Assembly: GCA_025934075.1 (NCBI GenBank)
Contig: JAICYT010000004.1
Span: forward strand, 1 to 44,854
DNA: 44,854 nucleotides
Direction: 5' to 3'
Origin: Gemmatimonadaceae bacterium
Lineage (GTDB): Bacteria > Gemmatimonadota > Gemmatimonadetes > Gemmatimonadales > Gemmatimonadaceae
The number at the start of each line of letters is the position of its first letter. Positions within the stretch are counted from its first letter, which is position 1. The notes below the pieces were generated by a model. It was not told the DNA's origin. It did not search any database and saw only the letters and a list, made by a program, of their open reading frames with translations. Both the position numbers and the translations under genes were made by a program. Below, in pieces: positions 1 to 10,014 of this stretch.

Positions 1-142
1 CTGATTGCTGTTGCTTCGCTGTTCCAATTTGTCTTGCTGGTTCAGCGACAACCAACCGCCGTTCGTGACGCGCGTCACGAACGGCGGTTGGTTGTCGCTG
101 AACCAGCAAGACAAATTGGAACAGCGAAGCAACAGCAATCAG
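1..142. repeat. Perfect 142-bp palindrome at window edge
   Basis: Bases 1-71 are the exact reverse complement of bases 72-142, with no spacer and no mismatch; the centre lies between 71 and 72 in GTGACGCGCGTCAC. It begins at base 1, so it may extend further left. The right arm covers the stop codon of the DUF4142 gene and its downstream DNA. The inner part (about 53-90) could be a natural terminator hairpin. However, a gapless palindrome of this length is unstable in most bacteria and typical of a fold-back artefact at a contig end. I favour the artefact reading. Confidence 0.95.
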
Positions 143-918
143 ATTGTCGGCGGCTTTGCTGGAGCCGGCGGCGTCTTCTTCGCGGCTGCGCTGTCGGCGG
201 CCGGTTTCTTCGCTGCGGTGCTGTCGGTCAATGGCTTTGCCGTGGGGCTGTTGGCTGCGTTAGGAGCCTTGTCGGCTTTCGGCGCGGCGGCTGGATTCGC
301 GGCGTTCGCATCTGTCGGTGGCTTGGCGGCGGCTGCGGCCGGGGCCGCGGAATTCGCCGGTGTCCCGAGCTGGGCGGCGACGGCCTGTGCGCGGGCCAAG
401 TGACGGTCGAGCACCGGTAGCGTCGCGTCGATGTCCTTCTGTAGATCGTCGTCCTTCGCGGCTGATCGCAATGTCTTGAGCGCCGCGATCTCGCGCTGGT
501 GATTTTCGATCTGCGACGTCACGAACGCCTTGTCGAAGCCGGAATCGGCCGACATGGATTGGAGTTGCGCGAGTGCAGCGGCGGCGGCCACGGCGCCCTG
601 ATCGGCGGAGTTGGCCTCGCGACCGATGTCACTCTTGCCGGCGAGCTTGCGCAGGTTGTCCAAATGACTCTTGTGATCCGTGATCAGCATGTTCGCGAAA
701 TCTTTGACGGCGGCGTTCTGGGTGCGCGTCATGGCGAGCTGGGCTGCTTCTACTTCGAGTGAATCGCCGACGATCATGTGGTCGACGACGTTCTTTTGCG
801 AGATCGTGGCGACATCGCCGCCGGACGTCGTGACTTTGACTTGTGCGTGACTCGTGGTCGCCGTAACGCAAACGGCCGCGATCACTGCGACGAGCAGTGT
901 GAATCGATTCGCCTTCAT
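139..918 (-). CDS. DUF4142 family secreted protein
   Basis: Predicted exported protein of 259 residues. I start it at the ATG at 918, which is preceded by a GGAGG ribosome site 6-8 bases away, rather than at an upstream ATG that would add 50 arginine-rich residues. Residues 1-25 are a signal peptide ending SHA. Residues about 40-175 match the DUF4142 four-helix, ferritin-like fold, with the family hallmarks of alternating Asp/His helices (LITDHKSHLDNL, then a second helix ending LPVLDRHLARAQ). The last 75 residues are a low-complexity Ala/Pro/Lys tail, probably disordered and envelope-associated. The molecular function of DUF4142 is not established. The stop codon lies inside the terminal palindrome, so the true 3' context is uncertain. 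Confidence 0.85.
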   Translation of the reverse strand: MKANRFTLLVAVIAAVCVTATTSHAQVKVTTSGGDVATISQKNVVDHMIVGDSLEVEAAQLAMTRTQNAAVKDFANMLITDHKSHLDNLRKLAGKSDIGREANSADQGAVAAAAALAQLQSMSADSGFDKAFVTSQIENHQREIAALKTLRSAAKDDDLQKDIDATLPVLDRHLARAQAVAAQLGTPANSAAPAAAAAKPPTDANAANPAAAPKADKAPNAANSPTAKPLTDSTAAKKPAADSAAAKKTPPAPAKPPTI

Positions 919-1487
919 GGTGTTCCTCCAATCGTGGGAGTGCTCGATGTCCTGTTGCTGCATCGCACGTCGACGTGAGATTGGTCGGCGCGAGCGACGG
1001 ACGCGGCGCAAACGTCGCGCCAGATGCGTGTTGCATCGCCGCGCAATCGTGATTGTGACGCGGCGCACACGAGTTGTGTTGCGTGGCGCTCACTTCGCGC
1101 GTCCGGAGCGCTCAGAGGGGAAAATTCGAGATGTCATATGAAAAAATCGTCGATGGGTGTGTTGTGAAAATCGATCGACCGTTGTATAGTCGGATCATCG
1201 CCGCGCCATTGTGGGATTTCGCCGAGGCTCGCGTGCAACATGTCGGACACCCAATGTCACGCAGGCATGTCGTCCAAGCGAAGGCTCCATTCGATGCGGC
1301 ACCAACCGGAGTGATGCTGCTGTGATGCGTCACACCATCAGAACCATCACGACATCACAACGATGACCGCGGCGTGCGCTTCCGTACCCGGGCCTCGTGA
1401 TCATGGTCACGTTTGTGATGATGTGCGCGCTTTTTGCACTACCGCTCCCTCGACCACTCTCGGCTCACTCATGACAGGAGAACAACC
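919..1487. other. Intergenic region between divergent genes
   Basis: This 569-base stretch separates the divergent DUF4142 and OmpA-like genes and must hold both promoters. No open frame in it looks like a protein, and I see no RNA gene or strong hairpin. The first part in front of the OmpA-like gene is less GC-rich than its surroundings. Confidence 0.5.
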
Positions 1488-2156
1488 ATGCGGTTTCACG
1501 GCGGATCGCTGATCGCGTGCGCGACGACCATCTCGCTTCTCAGCGGTTGCGCGACGACGGGCGCGCTTCGGCGCGCGACGGAACAGGAAAACGCGGCCAT
1601 CGCCGCGCAGCAGACGGCACTCGCCGCTGAGCGGGCTGAGCGATCTGCCAGCGACAGCGCGCTTCGGACGGAAGTCGGTGCGGTTCGCGGCGACGTCGCG
1701 GCCCTTCGCACGGAGCTGCAGTCGCTCCGCACGGATTTCGGCGCCAAGATCGCTTCCATGGAAGACGGACTTCACTTCGCCATGCCGGTGAATTTCGACT
1801 TCAATCAGTCCACGATTCGCGATACCGACACGCCGGTGCTTGCTCGCTTCGCGCACATCGTTCAGCAGTACTATCCGCAGTCCAAGGTCACCATCGAAGG
1901 CTTCGCCGATCCCGCTGGCTCGGCGCGCTATAACCTGAACCTGTCGGCCAAGCGCGCGACGACCGTCCGCGACTACCTCGTCACACAGGGACTCGCGACC
2001 GATCAGCTCAACGCCGTCGGCTATGGCAAGACGCGCCTCGTGACCCCCAAGGCTTGGGGAGACAAGCCGGGCGCCGAAATGAACCGACGCGTCGTGTTCG
2101 TCATCGAGTCGAAGGGACAGGCAGCGGTTGCACTCGCGGCTCCCGACGGACAGTAA
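1488..2156 (+). CDS. OmpA/Pal-like peptidoglycan-binding lipoprotein
   Basis: Predicted outer-membrane lipoprotein of 222 residues. The start at 1488 follows GACAGGAG eight or so bases upstream and gives a clean lipoprotein signal, with lipobox LSGC and acylated Cys21. Residues about 27-90 form an Ala/Glu/Arg coiled coil. Residues about 97-205 are an OmpA C-terminal domain: the strand NFDFNQSTI, the IEGFADPAG motif followed by NLxLSAKRA, then VGYGKTR and NRRVVF. These residues bind diaminopimelate in peptidoglycan in the family. The role is anchoring the outer membrane to the cell wall, as for Pal, but no tol genes are adjacent, so it may be one of several paralogues. A strong hairpin terminator follows. 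Confidence 0.92.
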   Translation: MRFHGGSLIACATTISLLSGCATTGALRRATEQENAAIAAQQTALAAERAERSASDSALRTEVGAVRGDVAALRTELQSLRTDFGAKIASMEDGLHFAMPVNFDFNQSTIRDTDTPVLARFAHIVQQYYPQSKVTIEGFADPAGSARYNLNLSAKRATTVRDYLVTQGLATDQLNAVGYGKTRLVTPKAWGDKPGAEMNRRVVFVIESKGQAAVALAAPDGQ

Positions 2157-2234
2157 CCCACACGTCGTGGCCGAGCTGCTGGCCAGTAGAGTAGTCGTTG
2201 ATCAATCGTTGAAAGTATCGATCGATGGTTGAAT

Positions 2235-2275
2235 GAAGACGCCGGGAGCGAATCGCTCCCGGCGTCTTCCTTTTT
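2235..2275 (+). terminator. Rho-independent terminator
   Basis: A perfect 16-bp stem (2235-2250 with 2254-2269) and a three-base AAT loop are followed by CTTTTTG. It ends the OmpA-like lipoprotein transcript. The stem could also act for the convergent gene at 2316-2849, though the T-run is only on the + side. Confidence 0.9.
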
Positions 2276-2315
2276 GTTCACACTGTGGTTGTGATTTCTT
2301 CGACGCGCTGAGACG

Positions 2316-2849
2316 CTAGTCCGTGCGTCCGCGCGGTCCTTCCGGGAACAGCTGCGTCGCCGCGGCAACGTCTTGGCTCCGCGTCAGCAGCACGCGAGCG
2401 CTGGACGGCGCGTTCTGCTGGGCAGCCTGCGCCAACTGCGCGAGATATTGCATCAGGTCGTGCGCCGACAACCCATGCACGCCATCGCGCCAGAGTGTGA
2501 CCGCGCGCCACACGCCCCGCCACGTCCGGTGCGACAGAATCTTTACTTGCTCGTGCTCGTCGAGCACCAGCAAGCCGTGCAGCTTACGAATCGGCGGCGT
2601 CGCGAAGTCCGCCAAATCGCCGCCGGTGAGAGCCCAATGCGCGATGCGTTGCTGACGCATCGGCAATTTCTCGGGCGCGACCGGCTTGAGATCGAGCACC
2701 ATGCGCATCGTGAGAATGCCCGACGCGAGCGCCGCGATCCGATTCTCCTCGGCAGCGGTCAACTGCGTCGCGTATCGATTGATCTGACTACAGCGCGCGA
2801 CGAGATCGGCGAGAGCTTCGGGAGTAGGGGCTTCAACGGGAGGCTGCAT
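2316..2849 (-). CDS. Hypothetical protein, soluble, helical
   Basis: I do not recognise this 177-residue protein. It has no signal peptide or membrane segment and looks mostly helical. A central region, about residues 60-115, contains an RIAHWALTGG / RKLHGLLVLDEHEQVKILSHRTWRGVWRAV stretch that looks like a folded core. The C-terminus is Ala/Gln-rich. It lies alone, convergent with the OmpA-like gene and downstream of the lipoprotein gene at 3067-3555, from which it is separated by a terminator. The start at 2849 has only a weak ribosome site. Codon use matches neighbouring genes and overlapping frames on the other strand look random, so I take it as real. Confidence 0.6.
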   Translation of the reverse strand: MQPPVEAPTPEALADLVARCSQINRYATQLTAAEENRIAALASGILTMRMVLDLKPVAPEKLPMRQQRIAHWALTGGDLADFATPPIRKLHGLLVLDEHEQVKILSHRTWRGVWRAVTLWRDGVHGLSAHDLMQYLAQLAQAAQQNAPSSARVLLTRSQDVAAATQLFPEGPRGRTD

Positions 2850-2979
2850 GCATCAATCTGCTGCGAGAACTCGGCCAAACGAATAGCTGGCGCGAGAAAA
2901 CGAAACTCTCCGGCGGGCGTGTCGCGGAAAGTGATTCACATCACAACGAAGTTCGTCAATCGCCCTTCGAGCTTCTCGG

Positions 2980-3012
2980 AAAAAAACGCCGAGCGTGGTT
3001 AGCGCTCGGCGT
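2980..3012 (-). terminator. Rho-independent terminator, minus strand
   Basis: A 10-bp perfect stem (2986-2995 with 3003-3012) with a 7-base loop is followed, reading the minus strand, by a run of seven T. It ends the transcript of the lipoprotein gene at 3067-3555. Confidence 0.85.
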
Positions 3013-3066
3013 CTCTTTGCTTTCATAGGAATGAACCACCACGCGTCTGTGCCGATTGCGCGGCCG

Positions 3067-3555
3067 CTATGGGCGAATCCACGGCATCTGGCGGAAGATC
3101 TCTGCCTCGGTTTTATAGACGCCACGTTGCTGCGGCTGTTGTGCGGGCGCCGGTGCCGGTCGAGTGATAATCGGCGCGGGCGCTGGAACTGGCTCGGCCG
3201 CGGGCGGAGCGGACGGAGCCTCCGCGACAGCAGGCGAGGGCTTCGCCGTTGGAGCAGGGAGCCGCTGTTTCGCGACGTGCAGCGTGGCGTGCGAAGACGT
3301 GCGTGGTGCCTGTTTCGGAGTTGCGCGCTTTGGCGCCGAAGTTTCGCCGGCTTCGATCGCTGACACGACGACCTGCGAACGTGTCGTGCTCGGTGCCAAC
3401 TCGAGCCCGCTCGCTCCGGCGGCGCCGGCCGCTGCGAGGTCGCGCACGAGGGCATCGTCGGCGACCGCCGACCCCTCTCTATTGCACGCAGCCGCGCCGA
3501 TCAGAGCGGCGCACGCCGCGATCAGGCCGACTCGTCCATGTGTGATTCTCATCAT
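3067..3555 (-). CDS. Small Ala/Pro-rich lipoprotein
   Basis: Predicted lipoprotein of 162 residues with an N-terminal hydrophobic segment ending IGAAAC (acylated Cys at about residue 24). The mature part is dominated by Ala, Pro, Thr and Lys, especially residues 85-145, and looks disordered. It ends with a short, better-ordered motif, YKTEAEIFRQMPWIRP. No enzymatic domain is visible and I cannot assign a function. Such proteins commonly act as envelope spacers. The gene is monocistronic, with a clear terminator just downstream. The start at 3555 could alternatively be the second Met. Confidence 0.6.
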   Translation of the reverse strand: MMRITHGRVGLIAACAALIGAAACNREGSAVADDALVRDLAAAGAAGASGLELAPSTTRSQVVVSAIEAGETSAPKRATPKQAPRTSSHATLHVAKQRLPAPTAKPSPAVAEAPSAPPAAEPVPAPAPIITRPAPAPAQQPQQRGVYKTEAEIFRQMPWIRP

Positions 3556-3634
3556 GACCTCGTTTGTCGCTCATCTGCCGACATCAACGTTGTTTGACGT
3601 TAGACCCCGCCACGGAGTTAACGATCCCGACGGG

Positions 3635-3671
3635 TTGTCATCCAGAGAAGCGAGGCGACGAAGGATCTGCT
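3635..3671. repeat. Dispersed repeat, copy 1 (GAAGGATCTGCT type)
   Basis: The sequence begins TTGTCATCCAGAG and ends CGACGAAGGATCTGCT. It matches the ends of a second copy at 7562-7591. Short elements of this form are common between genes in several soil phyla. Here it lies just upstream of the PadR promoter region. Confidence 0.55.
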
Positions 3672-3694
3672 ATTGACGCCGGCTCCTGTTGTGT

Positions 3695-3737
3695 TTCGAC
3701 AGAAGTGGAAGTACGTTCTGTCGGAATTCGACAGAAG
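3695..3737. promoter_or_regulatory. Candidate PadR operator
   Basis: TTCGACAGAAG occurs twice as direct repeats (3695-3705 and 3727-3737), 32 bases apart, with an inverted near-copy TTCTGTCGG (3716-3724) between them. The cluster ends 5 bases before the padR-like start codon, where a repressor would block its own transcription or translation. PadR regulators usually autoregulate through inverted repeats. The assignment is inferred from position and symmetry. Confidence 0.55.
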
Positions 3738-3742
3738 ACGCC

Positions 3743-4075
3743 ATGGGCACTGACCAATCCGACGTCCTCCGCGGCACGCTCGATCTGCTGATCCTCAAAA
3801 CGCTCACACTCGAGCCAATGCATGGGTGGGGCATCAGTGCGCGCATGCAGCAATTCTCGCGCGGTTTGCTCGACGTCAACCAAGGGTCACTCTATCCCGC
3901 GCTTCAACGCCTCGAACAGCGTGGCTGGATCACGAGTGATTGGCGTACGACCGAGAACAATCGCCGGGCGAAATACTACGCGCTCACGACGTCCGGCCGG
4001 CGGGCCGTTGGCGCCGAGACGGCGAATTGGCGCCGGTATGTCGAAGCGGTCGAGCTCATCCTGGACATCGCTTAG
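3743..4075 (+). CDS. PadR family transcriptional regulator
   Basis: Winged-helix repressor of 110 residues. I start it at the ATG at 3743; an in-frame ATG 54 bases upstream would run through the operator-like repeats. The family signature is clear: LRGTLDLLILKTL, then HGWGISARMQQ, NQGSLYPALQRLEQRGWI for the recognition helix and wing, and YYALTTSGRRA. It ends with a short dimerisation helix. It is 9 bases upstream of the large permease gene, and this PadR-permease pairing is recurrent in Acidobacteriota and Gemmatimonadota. It probably represses the pair in response to a small molecule, which cannot be deduced here. Confidence 0.93.
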   Translation: MGTDQSDVLRGTLDLLILKTLTLEPMHGWGISARMQQFSRGLLDVNQGSLYPALQRLEQRGWITSDWRTTENNRRAKYYALTTSGRRAVGAETANWRRYVEAVELILDIA

Positions 4076-4084
4076 GAGACTCTC

Positions 4085-6739
4085 ATGACGCTCCTCGCGG
4101 GATTCGTCGCGCGCCTTCGCGCACTGTTTCACCCCACCGCGACCGATGACGCGCTGAACGACGAGATTCGTTTTCATCTCGAGCTCGAAACGGAAAAGAA
4201 TCTGCGACTGGGAATGAGTCCCGCCGACGCACGGCGGCTCGCCGTCGCGCATTTCGGCGGCGTGCAACGTGTGCGCGAAGAGCATCGCGACGTGCGCCGC
4301 CTGCAATGGATCGAAGATTTCGCCGGCGATGTTCGCTTCGCGCTTCGCACGCTGCGACGCACGCCGGCGTTGGCGGCCGCGGCCATCGTGACGCTCACGC
4401 TCGGTATCGGTGCCAACGTCGCCATCTTCTCAGCGGTGAATGCCGTCGTGCTCCGACCGCTGCCATTCCCGGCGCAAGACCGACTGATGGTCGTCACCGA
4501 AGAGAATCCAGAAAAGCACTGGCATCTGCAGACCGCGGCGCCGGCGAACCTGCTCGACTGGCGTGCCGGCGTCAGCGACTTCGAAGATGTCACGGGCTAC
4601 GTTGATGGCTTGGGACGCTCGACGCTCACGGGCCGCGGAGATCCGCAAATCCTCAACGCCTCGTACGTCATGGGGAATTTCTTCTCGACGCTCGGCGCGC
4701 GCGCCGCGCTCGGGCGCGCGCTGACGTTCGATGACACGTGGAGAGGCGGCTCGCACGTGGTCGTCCTCAGCGACCGCGGATGGCGTGAGCACTTCGCGGC
4801 CGACCCGTCTGTCGTCGGGAAATCGGCGACGATCGATGGTGCCACGTTCGAGATCGTCGGCGTGATGCCACCGAGCTTCGCGTACCCGCGCGACGAAGTC
4901 GATTGCTGGCAATCCATCGGATGGGACAAGACAAAAACCGGAAACGTGAGCTTCCGGCGTGCCCACTATATGCGCGCTGTCGCGAGACTCAAAGCCGGCG
5001 CAACGCAGGCTCACGCCAGTGCGCAGTTGCAGGCCGTTGTCGACCGCCTCAAGCGCGAGTATCCCGAGACGAACAAGTTCATGGGCGCGGCCATGATGCC
5101 GCTCCACGACTACTTGATTGGCGACACGCGCCTTCCACTTCTCATTCTGCTCACGTCCGTCGGCTTCCTCTTGCTCATCGCGTGTGCCAACGTCGGCAAT
5201 CTGCTGCTCGTGCAAGCGGCTGGTCGCGAGCGCGAAGCGGCGCTGCGGCTCGCACTCGGCGCTGGACGCGCGCGGTTGATTCGCCAAGCCCTCACGGAAA
5301 GTCTCGTACTCTCGATCGTCGGCGGCGCCTGCGGTCTTGCGTTGGGATGGGCAGCGACTCGAGCACTCGTACACCTGCAGCCGCGCGACATGCTGCGCGT
5401 GCGCGACTTCGGCGTCGACTCGTCCGTGCTCGTGTACGTCGTCGCGATCACGGTGCTCAGTGCGTTCATCTTTGGCGTCGCTCCGGCGCTTTGGACTCGG
5501 CACCGCAATCCATCCGATTCCCTCAAAGAGGGTGGGCGCGGTGCTGCACACGGTCGTGGCGTGCGACGCTGGGGCGACATCCTCGTGGTGAGCGAAGTTG
5601 CGCTTGCGCTGCTCATGACCGTAGGTGCCGGGTTGTTGGTCCGCAGCTTCCTGCAAGTTCGCCGAGTCGACGCAGGCTTCGATCCGCACGGCCTGCTCTC
5701 GGCCTCCGTCGAGCTGAACGCGCGGTACGACACATCAACCAAGGTTACCGCATTCATCAATTCTTTCGAAGAGCGCGTGCGCGCAATTCCCGGCGTTACA
5801 GCGGCAGCGCTCGAGTCGAACAGGCCGTTCAATGGAACCGGCTACACGAGCGACTTCATTGCGTACGGCCGGCCCGAGGGGGGCTATGGCACCGAGATCG
5901 GCAACCGGTCGGTAACGCCAAGCTACTTCGCGACCATGAAGGTCCCGGTGCTGCGCGGTCGCACGTTCGGTCCCGAAGATCGGGCGGGCTCGACGCCAGT
6001 GCTCATCATCAATGAGGCGCTCGCCGACTCGTACTTCAAAGGTCAAGATCCGATCGGTCAACGCATTGCGTTGGACAAGGTGCCGACGCCGAAGTCAACG
6101 TGGTACACCATTGTCGGCGTCGTGGGCAGCGAGCACACCGATGCGCTGGACGTCGCGCCGCGCATCGAGGTATTTCACGCCGAGTCGCAGGAGCCGAGGG
6201 AATTCATGGTGGTGTTGCTGCGAACGAACGGCGATCCGGCCGCGCTGACCCCTGCGCTTCGCGGCGTTCTGCGCGATCTCGATCCGACCCTCGCACTTGC
6301 CGAGGTCGCGCCCGTGGAGCGACTACGCGATCAATCGCTGGCCCGAGCACGATTCCTCACGACATTGCTCTTCGCGTTCGCGGTGATCGGACTCCTCCTC
6401 GCGGTCGTCGGCGTTTACGGCGTGCTCGCTCACGTCTCGCGAAACCGCACGCGTGAGATGGGCATCCGCATCGCGCTCGGCGCTCAGGCCGCCCAGGTGC
6501 GCTGGCTGGTGGTTCAACGAGGCCTGCGCCTCACTGGACTCGGTCTGATCGTCGGCGGCGGCGTGGCGCTATTCGCGACGCGCGCAATGACGAAGTTGCT
6601 CTTCAACGTTGCGCCGAACGATCCGCTGACGATGGTCGGCGTCGCCCTGCTCCTCGCGGCGACGAGCATTTGCGCGGCGTGGATCCCGGCGCTCAAGGCG
6701 AGCCGCGCCGATCCATCGGTCGCACTGCGAGCGGATTAG
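4085..6739 (+). CDS. ADOP-type ABC transporter permease (MacB/FtsX duplicated)
   Basis: Large inner-membrane permease of 884 residues. Residues 1-75 are the soluble prefix typical of these proteins (DDALNDEIRFHLELE, ARRLAVAHFGG). The first FtsX unit follows: a membrane helix at about 98-120, a MacB-like periplasmic domain, then three membrane helices at about 350-470. A second MacB/FtsX unit runs from about 500 to the end, with the signature REMGIRIALGAQ near 800 and the closing PALKASRADPSVALRAD. No ATPase is encoded nearby, as is usual for these orphan permeases. By analogy with MacB it may use periplasmic motions to drive export or signalling; the substrate is unknown. Co-transcribed with the PadR gene. 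Confidence 0.93.
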   Translation: MTLLAGFVARLRALFHPTATDDALNDEIRFHLELETEKNLRLGMSPADARRLAVAHFGGVQRVREEHRDVRRLQWIEDFAGDVRFALRTLRRTPALAAAAIVTLTLGIGANVAIFSAVNAVVLRPLPFPAQDRLMVVTEENPEKHWHLQTAAPANLLDWRAGVSDFEDVTGYVDGLGRSTLTGRGDPQILNASYVMGNFFSTLGARAALGRALTFDDTWRGGSHVVVLSDRGWREHFAADPSVVGKSATIDGATFEIVGVMPPSFAYPRDEVDCWQSIGWDKTKTGNVSFRRAHYMRAVARLKAGATQAHASAQLQAVVDRLKREYPETNKFMGAAMMPLHDYLIGDTRLPLLILLTSVGFLLLIACANVGNLLLVQAAGREREAALRLALGAGRARLIRQALTESLVLSIVGGACGLALGWAATRALVHLQPRDMLRVRDFGVDSSVLVYVVAITVLSAFIFGVAPALWTRHRNPSDSLKEGGRGAAHGRGVRRWGDILVVSEVALALLMTVGAGLLVRSFLQVRRVDAGFDPHGLLSASVELNARYDTSTKVTAFINSFEERVRAIPGVTAAALESNRPFNGTGYTSDFIAYGRPEGGYGTEIGNRSVTPSYFATMKVPVLRGRTFGPEDRAGSTPVLIINEALADSYFKGQDPIGQRIALDKVPTPKSTWYTIVGVVGSEHTDALDVAPRIEVFHAESQEPREFMVVLLRTNGDPAALTPALRGVLRDLDPTLALAEVAPVERLRDQSLARARFLTTLLFAFAVIGLLLAVVGVYGVLAHVSRNRTREMGIRIALGAQAAQVRWLVVQRGLRLTGLGLIVGGGVALFATRAMTKLLFNVAPNDPLTMVGVALLLAATSICAAWIPALKASRADPSVALRAD

Positions 6740-6749
6740 CGAACGGGGC

Positions 6750-7535
6750 TCAGGTCGGCGGTGGTACCCGGTCGTCGGGCGGGACGAAGTTCGACAGGAA
6801 CGCGCGCTCCTGTGGCGTCAGGCTGCCCAATCCCTTGGCGCTGATCTTGTCGAGGATGCGATTCACCTCATCGCGATTGACCTCGTGTACGGATTTTGGG
6901 TCGACGCGCTTCCACTGCAACAGATTTTCCTTCGCGACGGTCGGCGTCGCCTTGGCGCGAAATTTCTTCGAGCCGCGCGTGCGATCCACCCACTGCAGAT
7001 AGAGCCAGCCACCGGCGAATCCGCCGAGGTGCGCGAAGTCGGCGACGCCCATTCGGGAGCCATTGAGGCCGCTCCACAGCGAGAATGCCGCCATGAGCAA
7101 GACGGCCACGCGCGCCGGCAGCGGCAAAACGCCCATGATGTAGATCTGCACGTCCGGCCAATAATGCGCGAAGGCCAACATCACACCAAACAATGCTCCA
7201 GACGCCCCGATGATCGCCGCTGACGGCGCGAACCAGAACGACAGCGCCGCGCCTGACAGTCCGCTGATGAAATACAGAAGCAGAAATCGGCGAGCGCCGA
7301 GTCGCTCCTCGACGCGCGGCCCGAAGAAGTACAGGGCGAGCATGTTGAACAGGATGTGCATGACACCGCCGTGCAGGAACATGTACGTGATGAGCGACCA
7401 TGGCCGCTCGAACACGTAAATGGGCACGAAGACCAGCGGCTCGATGAACGTCCGCTGGAAGTTCGGAGGAGCCGTCGCCTGCACGAAGAACACGATGACG
7501 TTCGCGACGATCAGTCGCTTGACCCATGGGGTCAC
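6750..7535 (-). CDS. Rhomboid family intramembrane serine protease
   Basis: Membrane protease of 261 residues. I start it at GTG 7535, which has AAGGAG exactly 8 bases upstream; a GTG at 7544 is also open but overlaps that site. Six membrane helices fit residues about 7-180. Catalytic features are present: H55, H60 and N64 in the HGGVMHILFN motif, nucleophile Ser112 in GASGALFG, and His169 in FAHLGG. A soluble C-terminal part (about 190-261) contains a short helical tail, DKISAKGLGSLTPQERAFL, seen in many rhomboids of this group. It cleaves membrane proteins within the bilayer; the substrate is unknown. It is convergent with the permease gene, 10 bases apart. Confidence 0.93.
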   Translation of the reverse strand: MTPWVKRLIVANVIVFFVQATAPPNFQRTFIEPLVFVPIYVFERPWSLITYMFLHGGVMHILFNMLALYFFGPRVEERLGARRFLLLYFISGLSGAALSFWFAPSAAIIGASGALFGVMLAFAHYWPDVQIYIMGVLPLPARVAVLLMAAFSLWSGLNGSRMGVADFAHLGGFAGGWLYLQWVDRTRGSKKFRAKATPTVAKENLLQWKRVDPKSVHEVNRDEVNRILDKISAKGLGSLTPQERAFLSNFVPPDDRVPPPT

Positions 7536-7561
7536 CGGGGGCACTCCTTCGGGGCTTCGGC

Positions 7562-7591
7562 TGTCATTCTGAGCGCAGCGAAGGATCTGCT
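7562..7591. repeat. Dispersed repeat, copy 2 (GAAGGATCTGCT type)
   Basis: TGTCATTCTGAGCGCAGCG followed by AAGGATCTGCT, lying between the divergent rhomboid and release-factor genes. It shares its ends with the copy at 3635-3671 but lacks about 6 internal bases. No coding role is visible. Confidence 0.55.
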
Positions 7592-7718
7592 GTTCCTCAG
7601 TCGGAGAACCATTAAATTACCTCATGTGTCCGAGGGCCTAATCCTGCGGGGTCGGGCCCTCGCTGCATTGTATGGTCGCATACCGTCGTACCACGTCTCA
7701 CTGAATCTAGGCAGTCCG

Positions 7719-9325
<1,607 letters not shown>

Positions 9326-9329
<4 letters not shown>

Positions 9330-9763
9330 TGCCCGGGTTTGGCCGCGCCGTCGGCTCCGTCGTAGTATGAGCGAATGCTCCACGCGATGACGTTCCGATA
9401 CACCGTTGAGGCCTCGCTCGGCGGACCATCGAGTGGCGACGACGCGTAGCTCGCGCGCATGCCGGCTTCGGCGAGAATCTCCTTGATGTGCAACAACATC
9501 TGTTCGGGCGGAAACTTCGCCTGTTTGAGCTCCGTCACCAGCGCATGCGCTGCCTGTTCCAGCTCGGGATGCGATCCCTTGCCGTTGGCGACAGCATCCA
9601 GCGCCCGTCGCATTCGTGTCGCGGCGTCCGAATCGCTTCGCTGATATCCTTCGCCCCGCACCGATTCCGCTGGTTTGACGTCTCGCGGTTCCATGGCGAC
9701 GCAGTCCGCATGATGGTATGGAAAAACCGCCAGCGTTGGATACACGTCGTTTCCGTTGTGCAT
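9326..9763 (-). CDS. Hypothetical protein
   Basis: I do not recognise this protein, 145 residues if started at the ATG at 9763. The stop codon overlaps the last bases of prfC in a convergent arrangement. Residues about 45-100 form two helices with conserved-looking pattern (TRMRRALDAVANG, then HPELEQAAHALVTELKQAKFPPEQML), followed by HIKEILAEAG. The end resembles a short linker and helix. It has no signal peptide. A longer frame starting at 9880 adds cysteine-rich, unlikely sequence. Start and function are both uncertain. Confidence 0.55.
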
Positions 9764-10014
9764 GAGGAATCGCTGAACGGTTCGTCTGTGTGGAAAGGCA
9801 AGCGTCGGACCACTGGTTTGTGATGTAAAGCCAGTGCACGCCGAACATGAATCACAAGTCGACCTGGCTGCCGCCGACACTCGCGTCCGCTTCGGCCCGG
9901 CGCCGACCGCGGGCGACGCCGCACGCGGTGGTATGTCGCCTGCGCAGGTGACCCGGGCCTGATCCGGCGCTCGATTGTGCGCCCGTCTGGAACGACTTAC
10001 CCCCGGAGGTCAAC

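Noticed and set aside
7356..7718. N-terminal extension of release factor 3 from ATG 7356
   Set aside because: The added 121 residues are the antisense shadow of the rhomboid gene; RF3 homology starts after TTG 7719.
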